Source: Castanea sativa
Lineage: Eukaryota; Streptophyta; Magnoliopsida; Fagales; Fagaceae
Direction: 5' to 3'
Length of the DNA stretch: 64,000 nt
NCBI RefSeq assembly: GCF_040712315.1
Contig: NC_134015.1
Location: 16,307,614-16,371,613 of the forward strand
Below, in pieces: positions 1 to 11,870 of this stretch (within the stretch, counting starts at the first letter, position 1; the number at the start of each line of letters is the position of its first letter). The translations under genes were made by a program, and so were the position numbers. The notes beneath the pieces were generated by a model. That model saw only the letters and a list, made by a program, of their open reading frames with translations. It was not told where the DNA came from and did no database searches.

Positions 1-368
1 AATTCCCCTCCCTCTCGCTGTGGCCACGGTGGAAGCTCTTGCCTGTAGACAAGCTGTCTCGTTCACTAAGGAATTGAGTATCTTTGATGCTTCTTTTGAT
101 GGTGATTCAGAAATAGTAACAAATACTCTGTGTGGTGGAGGGTCTAACCATCCCGAATTTGGTATTGTCATTATGGACTCCCTTGTTCTTGCTCGTGGTT
201 TTCACTCTTGTAACTTTGTTCATGTAAAACGTCTTGGCAATTTAGTTGCCCATTTCCTTGCCAGAAATTCTAAGTCGAGCTTTAGGTTTGGTATCTCGTG
301 ATGTTTTGTAATCTCTGTTTTTATCAATCTAGCAGCCCTGCGGGTCTGGTTTCTCAAAAAAAAAAAAA
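1..368 (+). mobile_element. LINE 3' end: RNase H-like domain fragment plus poly(A)
   Basis: An open frame entering from the left edge (codons from base 2, stop at 299-301) reads like the RNase H domain at the C-terminus of plant non-LTR retrotransposon polyproteins (RVT_3 type). Visible pieces are the ATVEALACRQAV segment, the acidic stretch around FDGDS, and the closing VKRLGNLVAHFLARNS, where N-x-VAH-x-LAR is the typical family ending. A short 3' UTR follows and ends in an A-run at 354-368, as expected for a LINE 3' end. The 5' part lies outside the window. Basis: motif recognition; no search was run. Confidence 0.75.
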
Positions 369-675
369 TCTAATTAATAGATTAGACTTTAATTTTTTCT
401 AAGCAAATTCTAATTATTTTAGATAATTTATTTTCTATATTAATTAGTGTTGAGTTGCCACTTGAGTATTTTTAGGAACAAATAAAAAAAAAAAAAAACC
501 AGAAATGCATCTTTATTTAATATAATTATAATTATTATTATTATTATTATTATTATTCAATAAAAGATTAAACTTAAATTGCCTTTCATTATTTAAAAAT
601 AAGCTAATGAGATTGCATTTTAAGATCAAATCTATTTCGTGCACGAATTAATGTAATTCAAGATGTCAGACCTCA

Positions 676-824
676 CCACCACACATCATTGGCGCGATGG
701 TCACTCCATAAGTATTAATTGCTTGTGGGTGTGGGGGGGTAAGATTCAGGGTTTAAGTTTATAGGAGGGAGTTTCACACATATATACACTTAGATTAAGC
801 TAAAGTAAAATTTTTATCTTGTAT
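676..824 (+). mobile_element. tRNA-derived SINE, family B (unit 1 copy)
   Basis: An insert of about 149 bp with an A-box-like TGGCGCGATGGT and a degraded B-box (GGGTTTAAGTTT), ending in TTATCTTGTAT. It is flanked by a 17-bp direct repeat beginning CAAGATGTCAGACCTCA (659-675; right copy from 825, diverged). Pol III box order and flanking duplication identify it as a SINE. The same insertion sits at the same place in units 2 and 3. Confidence 0.75.
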
Positions 825-2540
825 CAAGATGTTAAATCTCATCTCACATAACCATGCTTTTAAAAATATTTATTCTCTTTGTGTGAGAGACTGCACAAAA
901 TGGAGTGTCTCTAATTTGCCATCAATTTTATCGTTTAACTTTATAGTTTATTTGCTTATGTGAAAATTTTTAAAACCTCTTTTTACATCATACCATAACT
1001 AACTTCCGACAACTAAGAAAGAAACATTCTGTATAAAGTTGCATCCAAATGCATAAATACATGTTTAACCCTAGCTATTAGCAAAAAGAACATGTTTAAC
1101 CCTAGCTCATATGATATTCTTTTTTTTATTTTTGTGTGTGTGTGTGTGTGTGGATACAACACGTTAGTGTAGCATGTAATTTAAATCTCATGTGATCAAA
1201 AAAGGAAACTCATTTTCTTACTCATTTGCACTACTTCTCGGTGAATACAAATCCTATGTACCATTTTTTGTGTTTCACTTTATATTCCACTAATTACAAC
1301 CTGCCATGTATTTGTTCAAATTTCCTTATAAAATAGCCAAAGTTTAAAATAGAAAAAAAAAATGACAAGTTATAATCGGTGAAACATAAAATGGAACATA
1401 AAATGTGATATAGAAGATTTGTATTCCACCTTAGTAAGGACTCTAGTGACAAATCTTCTTGATTGTAACTCTTGGGTTTAAGTTTTGTAAATGTCCAACT
1501 TTTCATGCTTACCTTTCATGATTCCTGAACTTCCTCCCTAACAAGAATGGAGGAGATGTGTTGTGGGGAACCTTGGTGGCTGTTGCAAACATGTGCTCAT
1601 TCATCTTTACTTACCAAGATAGATTAGAAATTAGAAATTTGAATTAACGAGGTTGAACAAGCCTTTAGGCCATATGGTTTGGATGGTATAATGGCTAGGA
1701 AAATAATGGACATTTTTTCAATTTGAAATTTATTGTGGTATGATCTGTCAATTCAATCATTTGATTTTTGTACTCAAAGTGTCGTTTCAATTATTATAAA
1801 CTCTAATATTCAAAATTAAATTCTTGCTCATCTAATGATTCAAATGACATTTTTAACTTTTCTGGGGGTCTCAACATAAATTACATATCAATACTATACC
1901 CTAAGTCCCTCTCCCAACACCTTGTATATTGTGTAGGGTTCAATTGTTTGAGTCCAATTGGGATTGTTGTAAAATTAGAGATTAAGCTGTAAATTTCTTC
2001 TTTCTCTTCTCTCTTTTAACAATAAAGAGCCTTTAACTTGAACTTTGTTAGCATTTGGCATACTATACAGTTATAAAGTGCTTTGAAACTGTTATATATA
2101 TGAGAAATGACAAAAAAGGATACCTTAAAAGTGTTCATGTTTTATTTTAAAAATATTTATTTTCATACTTCATAGTCTCGTCTTTTTTGTTTTTCTTTTT
2201 TTTGAGAAACTTTTAAATATATTATAGCTTCCGCTTCTAATAATTGCGTTCTTTATTATCGGGGCAAGACTTCATAGTCTCGTCTTAATTGCTCATTATT
2301 ACATTTTTTGTTATCCCAAAATGCTTGTCCAATTGAATAGGCTAAAGATCATTGATCTACACTTTTCAAAATTTCTAAAATTTTATTTTATCTAAATTTA
2401 AATTCTTGAAAGCTTATAAGGGAAATTTTGAAGATTTTTTTTTTTTCACTTTAAGAGACATTTACAGTAAGTAATATTTTTTAAAAAAAGTTAGATTTTC
2501 TAAATTGGACAAACATTGTAGTACTTGAGAATAATAATAA

Positions 2541-2697
2541 AAAATTGAGAGAGTTTCAACCTATGACATCTGCTCTTGATGATAGCTCCTTATCATCAGA
2601 TCAAGATGCCTATCGGTTTTTGGTGTAGACGAGAATTGAACCCCAGATCTCTTATTCAGTCATCAGAAATTTTACAAGTTGAGCTAACTGAAACCCA
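2541..2697 (-). mobile_element. tRNA-derived SINE, family A (unit 1 copy)
   Basis: Read on the minus strand, the segment has an A-box-like TTAGCTCAACTTG, a B-box-like GGGTTCAATTC about 50 bp later, the phrase TACACCAAAAACC and a T-rich end on the plus strand (poly(A) tail). The flanking repeat GAGAATAATCAAATT is clear on the right (2699-2713) and degenerate on the left. It is shared by position with the copies in units 2 and 3. Confidence 0.7.
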
Positions 2698-3024
2698 CGA
2701 GAATAATCAAATTCAATTAATGGCCAATATATTTAACTATTATAATAGTTAATAATAGTCAAGGAGAAGACCCTAATGATAATGGAAAGATTTTTTTCCC
2801 CAACAAGAACCTCCTTCAATCCATTATATAGCGATTCATAAAACCATCAATGGTGTCTCTAGGATTTTTTTTTTAGAGTGGTAATTAAGAAACGTAAATT
2901 ATACAAAATTAATCAAAAGAGAATTAGAATATATCAACATCACAAAAAAAAAAAAAAGCATGCAAATACATGAAGTTTTACAATTTTCTTATGCAAATAG
3001 TTTTTTTTTTAAAGCAAAAAGTGA

Positions 3025-3261
3025 CTAATAAGAAATTATGTGAGAACTAAGAATGCTAAGATAAGAATAATTAAGTGAAAAATAGTCTAAAATGATAATA
3101 GAGAAGATAAAAATGGAGAAAATGAAAGAGAGCAACGAATGACATATGTTGCGATTGCGAGCCAAACCGCTGAGGAATAAAGCTCCCAGCATCACCAAGG
3201 AGCAAGGCTCTAAGCATGTCCTTGAAGAACTCACAGCCACATTCTCTCTTTTGGTATCCAT
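3025..3261 (-). CDS. Unidentified 78-codon ORF shared by units 1 and 3
   Basis: A 78-codon frame starting MDTKRENVAVSSSRTC, with a hydrophobic second half rich in I, F, L, S and Y. I do not recognise it. The equivalent frame in unit 3 (24437-24673) is also open with the same ends, differing at about ten residues, which is not a sign of strong constraint. A second frame of the same bases (containing CGCEFFKDMLRALLLGD) also reads protein-like across the first 40-50 codons, so this may be an exon relic read in the wrong frame. No promoter or splice partner could be tied to it. Expression is unproven. Confidence 0.25.
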   Translation of the reverse strand: MDTKRENVAVSSSRTCLEPCSLVMLGALFLSGLARNRNICHSLLSFIFSIFIFSIIILDYFSLNYSYLSILSSHIISY

Positions 3262-3498
3262 TTTTAGGAAAATAAAATTAGAGATTATTTAATTATTTTT
3301 ATAAAATGGGTTGAACAAGTTATGAATCTGAATGATTAGGGGTTTTTATTTTTGGTTTTTTAAACAAGCTTTTGTTGAAGATTTTGTTCATTTGTTGTTA
3401 TTTGGTCAATTTTGATTTTATTTGGCCTCATTTTTGTTGTTATTAATTTTTTTTTATAAGGAGTCAATGATTATATTTGGGGGATAGATTATTTTTGT

Positions 3499-3638
3499 GA
3501 GTAATGCTAGAGACAAAACAAAATATCACAACAATTTCAATATTAGCATACAAAAAAAAATCCATGTGTGAGTTGGCATGCTAATTTTAAAATGTTGTGA
3601 AATTATTGCAATATTTCATTATATCCCTAGCATTACTC
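3499..3638. mobile_element. Small MITE (TIR GAGTAATGCTAG), unit 1
   Basis: A 140-bp segment bounded by GAGTAATGCTAGAGAC on the left and CCCTAGCATTACTC on the right, which are inverted repeats of each other. The interior is AT-rich with pairing TTGTGA/TCACAA words and no ORF. The same element is at 24937-25088 in unit 3. Confidence 0.6.
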
Positions 3639-3647
3639 TTCTTTTTA

Positions 3648-3807
3648 TGAAAAGTGTTACGTCCACAATATTTTCACAATATATCATAGGTGTCTAGTTG
3701 TTATTGGTTCAAATTTGAACTTGTCACTGAGATTACATTTTTGCCCCAACAATAACAATCTGTCACTTAGAATTTGTTGTGAAAATGTTATAGACATAAG
3801 ATTTCTC
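3648..3807. mobile_element. Small MITE (ACGTCCACAA family), unit 1
   Basis: About 160 bp with imperfect terminal inverted repeats: left GTTACGTCCACAATATTTTC, right ending GAAAATGTTATAGACATAAG plus ATTTCTC. Related copies are at 25099-25257 (unit 3) and 17349-17524, and a single end lies near 6850-6893. No coding capacity. Confidence 0.6.
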
Positions 3808-4461
3808 TATTTTGATTGAACCCAAATTCTTGAGATTATCATCTTAGTTTGGTTAATATCCTTTCAGGATAGACAAAACATGTTAATTGAAATATAATTA
3901 TGTATATACTTTTTTTTTTGGCAAGTATAATATTTTTTTTTGGTGGACAAATTAGGGTGTTCCTGTGACCACCCTGACTACAATGTGTATCGGCCCCAAA
4001 AAACTATTCACGTGGAATAAAATTATGTCTCATTAAATCATTTAAACAAGTTCATAAATCATTAAAATTAATTTTTAATAAGTTCATAACTCAGTAAAAC
4101 GTGATAAACTTTTCGTGGGTAGTTGTTTGAATTTGTACTCGCAAATACAACACCTACAAGACTAACCATAAAAACCGTAAGATTGTAGTACCTGCATTAC
4201 AAGTAGAATTAGTCATTTTTCTGCATATTCCGAAAGTACATTGGTAGTTGGGTCCTATAATTGGTTTGAAAATGTTGGGTCATAACTCATAATATCTCTA
4301 CAGCCGCGTTATACTCTTTGTTCTCTTTTTTCTCTCATTAGACAAAACCATATGGAAGCTGAGAACATAGAAAGGCAAAATATTATTTTGAAGTCGGGAG
4401 TATTAGAACTTTATTACTTGCTAACTCTATGCAAGCCCCACAAAACTAAACCAAATTAAAA

Positions 4462-6581
4462 TTAGCAATGAAGGTTGGGCAAGACGTCACGGATGAGCCA
4501 GTCAGAAATATACTTGTACGCCTGTTGTGTCAAATGAATTCCATCCCAGATGATGCGTTTATCTGGATTTGGACAAACTGGTACATCTGGATCTCCACAC
4601 CCTTTTGTAAGTGTAAAGTCATAATCACCTCCAGCACCACAGCAAGCTTTTTGCAAAGATTCAATATCAAATCCTATACATTGGGCGCAATCCAAAAAAA
4701 AAAGAAATTTCTCCATCAGATTTATCTTATTATTAATCTCCTTGAAGTTTATTAGAAGTAGAGAGAGACTCACCAAGAAGTAAAGCATTACGGTAAACCG
4801 ATTGGAAAGCATTGTAATAATCACCGTATGCTACAGCAACTTTAGGATTTTCTTTTCTCAAACCTTCAAGGGCTTGTTTGAGTTGATCATTGTAATATAT
4901 TGTGAAATCGTTCAATCCCTTTAGGCAATGAAATTCGTCATAAGCTGCAGAATTGTTGGTCTGTAATGCCGTAAGATAGATTGGTAAGCAGCCTATTGGG
5001 AAGTTACCAGGAACAACCACTCGGGTAGCACCATAACCAATGACCGTCTGGAACCAATATTATAGACAATTAGGACTCAATAATCAATCAAGTCATTTTG
5101 AATGAAAAAAATATATATAAAAAGGAATCTATTTTGTTTACTAATAAAACGTACTGTAACAGCATCCTTTATTGCCTTGACAACTTCTGGAACCAGGTTT
5201 CTGACCTCCTCAATTGATTTGCCTTGAAGCAATGCAAAGTTAAAATCATTCCCTCCAATTTCTCCAACCATGAATAGGGCTGTTTTAAGCTTCTCAGCAC
5301 AATCTATTCAACATCAAAAGAAACTTTTTTTTAAGAAAAAAAAGTTGAAATTATGAAGACAATGAATTTTACTCGGTATTATATATGCTTCAAATGAGAG
5401 GCTAACCTTCAGCATTGAGACAGATCCCATTGAAATATGTGGACATCCAATCCAGTTGAACATTGAGAGAGCTATTAGTAGCTACGGCTGAAATATTCTT
5501 TTTTACAAGAATCTCTGTGGGCAAAGCAGCTGCACCAGCTACTGCAAAATTCTTCCCATGACTGCCATTAACCAATGTGTTCCGATCCAAGTAGGGAGGG
5601 AGAAAAGGAAGTCCAGCTGCTTGAGCTGTGAAATTATAGAACATAACCAAAAAAAAAAAAAAAATTAGTATAACATTACTTTGACACTTATATTGGTTAA
5701 TAAGGTGGTTAATAATTCTAACAAATGCAATCAAGTCAAACAAAAGACTAAAATCAACTTGCATAATGCCATAATGTACGCAACTAGTAAAAAATTCAAA
5801 CATAAGAAAAAATACTTAGGCGCAAAACACAGAACAGAGGATTTTTTCGAGGCTCAAACATGCATGTAGTATAAACTTTATAGTGAGCAATCAACAAGGA
5901 AAAGCATCACAAATTAATCCCCCACCCCACTTATATCTTGTATGATAATGATAGAACTCAGATATAATCAAAACAGGATTGGGAGAGAAATTCTTATAAA
6001 TGGGTCATTGAAACAGTATTAAATGACATTCTAAAGAATCGAGAGAGAGAGAGAGAGTGGAAAACATTCTTTCTGAAATATATAGAGCTTGAAAACTTTC
6101 TAAACAGTATTGTTTTTGGGGTTCTTTTAAAAACCAACAGCAACTAATAAAAAGAACCCAAAAAAAAAAAATCAACAAGTTTGGCCTTTCTATCCATACA
6201 TATAAGGAACAAAATATTTTCTGTGTTCTTTTAACAAAATCCAACAAGAAGTAAAAGAGAACAAAAATAAATAAATAGACATCAACAACAAGAAGTTAGA
6301 TTCTTACCAAAATAATCAATCATTAGCATCCCATTGGAGCACCGGCCAGTGGCATTGTTGACAAAGTTTTGGCCATAAGGAGGCCGAGCATACATCGAAG
6401 TTGGGACCTCACGAATTAAATTGCCAGTGTCAGAGAGCGAGTCCCCGAGTTGATATATTGCATCAAACTTGCAAACCTTAAGGGGCTGAGCATCAATGCA
6501 ATGAGGAAGAGGAAGAAGAAGAAGAGAGAAAGTAGTACTGAGAGTGAAAATCAAAGAGAAAACTGCAACGGTGCTAGCCAT
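4462..6581 (-). CDS. GDSL esterase/lipase, intact, five exons
   Basis: The joined exons 6308-6581, 5407-5625, 5155-5303, 4774-5047 and 4462-4673 give 1128 nt, 375 residues plus stop, with GT-AG introns of 682, 103, 107 and 100 nt and consistent phase. Residues 1-31 look like a signal peptide, so the enzyme is probably secreted. Family blocks are present: GDSLSDTGN with nucleophile Ser48, the block II Gly region near 115-125, GEIGGNDF at 179-185 with Asn183 of the oxyanion hole, and WDGIHLT with Asp349 and His352. The length matches plant GDSL (SGNH) carboxyl-ester hydrolases. GLPFLPPYL after the first splice places it near the At1g28600/acetylajmalan-esterase-like group, by recollection. The natural ester substrate cannot be read from sequence. 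It is the only intact copy of the duplicated locus. Confidence 0.9.
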
Positions 6582-7767
6582 TGCTCAAGAACAGAATTAC
6601 TCGGTTATGAAATTATGAGGATTAGAAATGTTAGGCTATGCTACTAATGCTAGCTTCTCCCGTCAGAAAAAAACAAAAAATGCTAGCTTCTGTTAACTCT
6701 GATTCTCTAGTTTTGAATGACATTTTGACTTTATCGATGGTAATTTAGTTAGGGTTTGGCTTAAGTATATTTTTTTTTTATTGAATATATCTTTTTGTTT
6801 TAAATATAGTAGTGAATTTTAATCCTTATATTTTATTTAGTTAGTAGGAGTTGTGAAAATGTTGTGGATGCAGCATCTCTCACAAAGAAAATGAGATTCC
6901 TTTTAAAAAATGGTCTAACTTATTTCTAGTACTTTTTAATAGGATCTCCTTTTGTTTTAAGGAAAAACTGTCACATTACCCACTAAATAAATAAAAAGTG
7001 GAGATTAAAACCCGCTGCCACTTGTCATTGTGTATTTAAAACAAAATTAGACATTCAGTTAAAAAAGTATTTGACGTAAGCCAAACTCTTCAAAAAAGTA
7101 TTTGACGTAAGTTAAACCCATTTAATTATAGTTAAATTCGAACATAATTATTTCAATTATAGTTAACCTTGGTCCTAGTAATTTTGGTTAAACTCGGAGG
7201 AAATACTAATTTTGACTTTCACCAAAAGTAATTTTAGCAATTTGTATGTTTATCAAATACTATTATTATTATTATTATTATTATAGAATAAAATACTATT
7301 TTAAACTCTAAATTTTACCTAAAGTTTGTTTTTTATTCTTAAACTTCAAGGAATTCATTTTTAGTTCCTAAACTATTGAAAAGTTTATCTTTTGTCACTA
7401 AACTAATAAAAATATTTTTTTTATATCTTTAAACTTTACTAAAAATTTGTTTTTGGTCTCAAAACTATTGAAAAATTTTTTTTTTACCCCTATTTTTGTC
7501 TCTAAACTATTGAAAAAACTATTTACAAAGTTTACAGACGAAGAAAGAAAATTTTGAAGTTTAGCATGAAAAACAAAATTTTGTTAAAGTTTAGCTACCA
7601 AAATAGTATTTTATCCAAAATTTTATGTTACACCAAACACTTGAGAATGTTTTGACCAAAAATATTTTCACAAAAAACTTTTTACATTAAAAAAACTATA
7701 TATATGATTTTTAAAGCATCAAAGAGTGTTGAATGCTTCTAAAAAATAGTGTTAAATTATGTTAATT
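6582..7767. other. GDSL upstream region, non-coding
   Basis: About 1.2 kb 5' of the intact GDSL gene. I see no clear TATA box close to its ATG. It holds a MITE (7286-7616), a (TTA)n tract (7261-7284) and a fragment of the ACGTCCACAA MITE family (about 6850-6893). The region is repeated at 20450-21690 and, more diverged, at 28325-29270. Confidence 0.5.
7286..7616. mobile_element. MITE (TIR GATAAAATACTATTTT), unit 1
   Basis: A 331-bp segment starting GAATAAAATACTATTTTA and ending AAAATAGTATTTTATCC, which are inverted repeats. The interior alternates phrases such as CTAAACTATTGAAAA with their near-complements and has no ORF. The same element at 21205-21537 shows it predates the duplication. Confidence 0.65.
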
Positions 7768-7887
7768 TAATCTAATTAATAGATTAGACTTGAATTTTTT
7801 TCTAAGAAAATTCTAATTATTTCAGATAGTTTATTTTCTATATTAATTAGTGTTGAGTTGCCACTTGAGTATTTTTAGGAACAAATC

Positions 7888-8658
7888 TGTGGGGGGTAAA
7901 AGCTCTCGAATGAACATTTTAGTTTTGGGCCTGATTGGCTGGTACCAGTTTGTTTTGATCAGTGTCTCTAGGCCCACAAGTCAGTCCACACTGTGGAGGT
8001 CCAAGAAGTTGTCCGAGGAGGAATGTCTCCTCGGACAGGCTCGACAATGACCCTGAGACTTGCTAAATGAGTTAGAGGCAGGACTTTGGAAAAACTGATG
8101 GGTAAAAGGGTGACCCAAGCACCCTTCAGAAGCAAGGATGTGTGAGAAATATCTGAGGGAAAAGCTACTACCACCATATTAAAGGCCCTGCATCTACCTC
8201 CCTAGCCGCATTAATGGGGAAATGACCTCTGAACAGTAGAATTCAACCTTCCTACTACTATTTGAAGACTTCAAGAAGGTGATGGATGGGACAAGTATCT
8301 AAAGGGGGGAAGATTAATATGACACGAGGATGAATCAGTGAAGAAAAAGGAAGATATAAGGAAACGAGAGAGGAAAGAGAAAGGGACAGGCCCCTTAGCT
8401 AAAAAAGAACTAAGAATTGTAAACTTTGGCATAGAAGGAGAATATTTATACTAATCGTTCTCGGCTTACGTCCGAGGAGGTCTTTTTGTTATACCCGTTT
8501 ATCATTTGCACAGATTGTGGCACTCTAGCCTGTTAATTGAACTTCCAACATTCCAAACCTAGGTTTCAAATCCATACTCTACAAATTTAATTGTATAAGG
8601 CTCAGTAGGCCTGAGCCCATCACCTGCTTCTGGGTCCGGGTACAATTGTGTGCTTACA
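7888..8658. mobile_element. Solo LTR (771 bp), TSD AAATC
   Basis: Begins TGTGGGGGGTAAAAGC and ends GTGTGCTTACA (TG...CA), flanked by the 5-bp duplication AAATC at 7883-7887 and 8659-8663. The same position in units 1 and 3 lacks it, giving empty-site controls. There is no internal coding region, so it is a solo LTR left by recombination. Words such as TCCGAGGAGG and GGGACAAGTATC are shared with the next solo LTR. Confidence 0.9.
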
Positions 8659-8744
8659 AAATCAAAAACCACAAATGCATCTTTATTTAATATAATAATA
8701 TTAATAATAATAATTATTATTATAATTATTATAATAATAATTAT

Positions 8745-9556
8745 TGTAGGGGTATTGGGCCCAATAGTATATGAAGGATGGCCCAACGAAGTATTTTGGG
8801 CTGGAAACCCAAAATCCGAAGACATCAAAATGGTCGTGGACTATTTAAATATCCAAATACGTCCGAGGAGTAGATTTGTCCTCGGATTACAAGGCCGAGG
8901 ACATAGGAAGAGAAGTTTAGTATCCCTGGGTTATATTATAAAGAGTCCTACAATTATGGGGATGCACAGTATACGTGGAGGGCGATAGAAAGAACGGTGG
9001 AATGTCTAAAAATAAAGCTGCTACCACCGCCCATACATTAAAAGCTCTGTAAATTGATACGCTGACTGTATAGATGGAAGGATGGGACCTGAACATCGAG
9101 CTTGGAACTTGGTCCCTAATCCCAGCGGGCTCTAGGGAAGAATGGATGGGACAAGTATCCAAAAATGAGGATTGCAACCAGGAAAGTGGAAGGTGATGAA
9201 GGGAAAGAAAAGGATGTAAATAGGAGGAAAGGCATACGAAGAGAGGAGGGACTTTTTGGAGGAAAAGAGATAGAGTCAATAGTAAATGATAATCAACACT
9301 TGTATCCAAACTTGAGAAATATTATTATAAACCATCCTCGGAAACAATCCGAGGACGATTTCTCAGTCTTACTCTTTGCAAGCAATTCTTTGTTTTGTTC
9401 CATTGGGCCCAAAGCCCGTTCTTTTTGTAATTGTCTAAACCATCCTTGAAATCTAAATTACAAACCCATCCTCTACAAATTCATTGTGAAGAAAGGCCTT
9501 TCAAGCCCATTTTTTTCTCCCAGTCGTGGTTTGGGAACTTGAATTGTGTCCTTACA
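8745..9556. mobile_element. Solo LTR (812 bp), same family, TSD ATTAT
   Basis: Begins TGTAGGGGTATTGGGCCC and ends TTGTGTCCTTACA, inserted in the (TTA)n microsatellite with duplication ATTAT at 8740-8744 and 9557-9561. It shares GGATGGGACAAGTATC, CTACCACC and CCGAGGAC words with the LTR at 7888-8658, so both come from one family. Long frames in it made of repeated I or N codons are microsatellite artefacts. Confidence 0.85.
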
Positions 9557-9713
9557 ATTATTATTATTATTATTGTTATTATTATTATTATTATTCAATA
9601 AAAGATTAAAATTAAATTGCCTTTCATTATTTAAATATAAGCTAATGAGATTGCATTTTAAGACCAAATCTATGTTGTGCACGAATTAATGTAATTCAAG
9701 ATGTCAGACCTCA

Positions 9714-9862
9714 CCACTACACACCCTTGGCGCGATGGTCACTCCACAAGTATTAAATACTTGTGAGGTGTGAGGGGCAAGATTCAGGTTTTAAGTCTTT
9801 AGAAGGGATTTTCACATATATATACATTTAGATTAAACTAAGGTAGAATTTTTATCTTGTAT
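9714..9862 (+). mobile_element. tRNA-derived SINE, family B (unit 2 copy)
   Basis: Same insertion as at 676-824, with the flanking repeat CAAGATGTCAGACCTCA (9697-9713) and CAAGATGTCAGATCTCA (9863-9879) well preserved. A-box TTGGCGCGATGGT is visible. Confidence 0.75.
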
Positions 9863-11587
9863 CAAGATGTCAGATCTCATCTCACATAACCAATCTTTTA
9901 AAAATATTTATTTTCTTTATGTGAGAGACTACACAAAATGGAGTGTCTCTAATTTGCCATCAATTTTTCCATTGAACTTTATAGTTTATTTGCTTATGTG
10001 AAAATTTTTAAAACCTCTTTTTACGTCATACCATAACTAACTTCCGACAACTAAGAAAGAAACAATCTGTATAAAGTTGCATCCAAATGCAAAAATACAT
10101 GTTTAACCCTAGCTATTAGCAAAAAAAACATGTTTAACCCTAGCTCATATGATATTCTTTTTGTTTTGTTTGTTTGTTTTTTTTTTTTTTTTTGTTTTTT
10201 GTGGATACAACACGCTAGTGTAGCATGTAATTTAAATCTCATGTGATCAAAAAAGGAAACTCATTTTTTTACTCATTTGCACTACTTCTCAGTGAATACA
10301 AATCCTATGTACCATTTTTTGTATTCCACTAATTACAACTTGCCATGTATTTGTTTAAATTTCCTTATAAAATAGCCAAAGTTTAAAATAGAAAAAAAAA
10401 AAAAAAAAAAAAAAAAAAACATGACAAGTTATAATTTGTGAAACATAAAGTGGAACATAAAATGTGATACAGAAGATTTGCATTCCCTCTTAGTAAGGAG
10501 TCTAGTGACAAATTTTCGTGATTGTAACTCTTGGGTTTAAGTTTTGTAAATGTCCAACTTTTCGCGCTTACCTTTCATGATTCTTGAACTTCGTCCCTAA
10601 CAAGAATGGAGGAGATGTGTTGTGGGGAACCTTGGTGGCTGTTGCAAACATGTGCTCATTTATCTTTAGTTACCAAGATAGATTAGAAATTAGAAATTTG
10701 AATTAACAAGGTTGAACAAGCCTTTAGGCCATATGGTTTGGATGGTATAATGGCTAGGAAAATAATGGACATTTTTCAATTTGAAATTTATTGTGGTTGG
10801 ATCTTTCAATTCAATCATTTGATTTTTGTACTCAAAGTGTCATTTCAATTATTATAAACTCTAATATTCAGAATTAAATTCTTGCTCATCTAATGATTCA
10901 AATGACATTTTTAACTTTTCTGGGGTGTCAACATAAATTACATATCAATAACTATACCCTAAGTTCCTCTCCCAACACCTTGTATATTGTGTAGGGTTCA
11001 ATTGTTTGAGTCCAATTGGGATTGTTGTAAAATTAGCGATTAAGCTGTAAATTTCTTCTTTCTTTTCTCTCTTTTAACAATAAAGAGCCTTTAACTTGAA
11101 CTTTGTTAGCACTTGGCATACTATATAGTTATAAAGTGCTTTGAAATTGTTATATATATGAGAAATGACAAAAAAGGATGCCCTAAAAGTGTTCATGATT
11201 TATTTTAAAAATATTTATTTTCATACTTCATAGTCTCGTCTTTTTCGTTTTTTTGAGAAACTTTTAACTTATAGCTTCCGCTTCTAATAATTGCGTTCTT
11301 TACTATCGGGTCAAGACTTCATAGTCTCATCTTAATTGCTCATTATTACATTTTTTGTTATCCCAAAATGCTTGTCCAATTAAATAGGCTAAAGATCATT
11401 GATCTACACTTTTCAAAATTTCTAAAATTTTATTTTATTTAAATTTAAATTCTTGAAAGCTTATAAGGGAAGTTTTGAAGATTTTTTTTTTTTCACTTTA
11501 AGAGACATTTACAGTAAGTGATATTTTTTAAAAAAAGTTAGATTTTCTGAATTGGACAAACACTATGGTACATTAGAATAATCAAAT

Positions 11588-11728
11588 CAACCTATGACAT
11601 CTGCTCTTAATGATAGCTTTTTCTCATCAAACCAAGATACCAATTGGTTTTTGGTGTAGGCGAGAATTGAATCTCAGATCTCTTATTCAGCCATCAGAAA
11701 CTTTACAAGTTGAGCTAATTGGAATCCA
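11588..11728 (-). mobile_element. tRNA-derived SINE, family A (unit 2 copy)
   Basis: Corresponds to 2541-2697 and 23948-24102. The poly(A)-side end is shortened here: the target repeat AGAATAATCAAAT runs straight into CAACCTATGACATC. The right target repeat follows at about 11729. Confidence 0.65.
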
Positions 11729-11870
11729 CGAGAATAATCAAATTCAATTATGGCCGATATATTTAACTATTGTAATAGTTAATAATAGTCAAGGAGAAGA
11801 CCCTAATGATATTGGAAAGTTTTTTTTTTCCCAAGAAGAACCTCCTTCAATCCATTTATAGCGATTCATA

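Larger units (their letters stand above)
367..7767. repeat. Tandem duplication unit 1 (complete, about 7.4 kb)
   Basis: The sequence starting TCTAATTAATAGATTAGACT at 367 recurs at about 7770 and 21695, and in diverged form at about 29270. Between 367 and 7767 lie, in order: a (TTA)n tract (526-557), SINE-B, unclassified spacer, SINE-A, an unidentified 78-codon ORF, two small MITEs, the intact GDSL gene on the minus strand and its upstream region with another MITE. The same order returns in unit 3, so the unit was duplicated with these insertions already present. Most of 1100-2500 shows no gene. Confidence 0.85.
7768..11870. repeat. Tandem duplication unit 2, left part
   Basis: Collinear with unit 1 bases 367 to about 2850, but interrupted by two solo LTRs (7888-8658 and 8745-9556). 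Identity to the unit stops sharply at about 11870, after the phrase GCGATTCATAAAACT. In unit 1 this is followed by CATCAATGG; here unrelated AT-rich DNA follows. The rest of the unit, including most of the GDSL gene, is missing until 20242. No gene lies in 9597-11870. Confidence 0.8.

Noticed and set aside
1535..1700. Exon-like phrase (GGDVLWGTLVAVANMC) and a nearby phrase (VEQAFGPYGLDGIMA) repeated in all units
   Set aside because: The phrases lie in different broken frames with stops between them and no splice sites were convincing; possibly a very old gene relic, but I could not name a family.
8559..8988. Two overlapping ORFs with long isoleucine runs
   Set aside because: They are translations of the ATT/TAA microsatellite and the ends of two solo LTRs; no protein family features.
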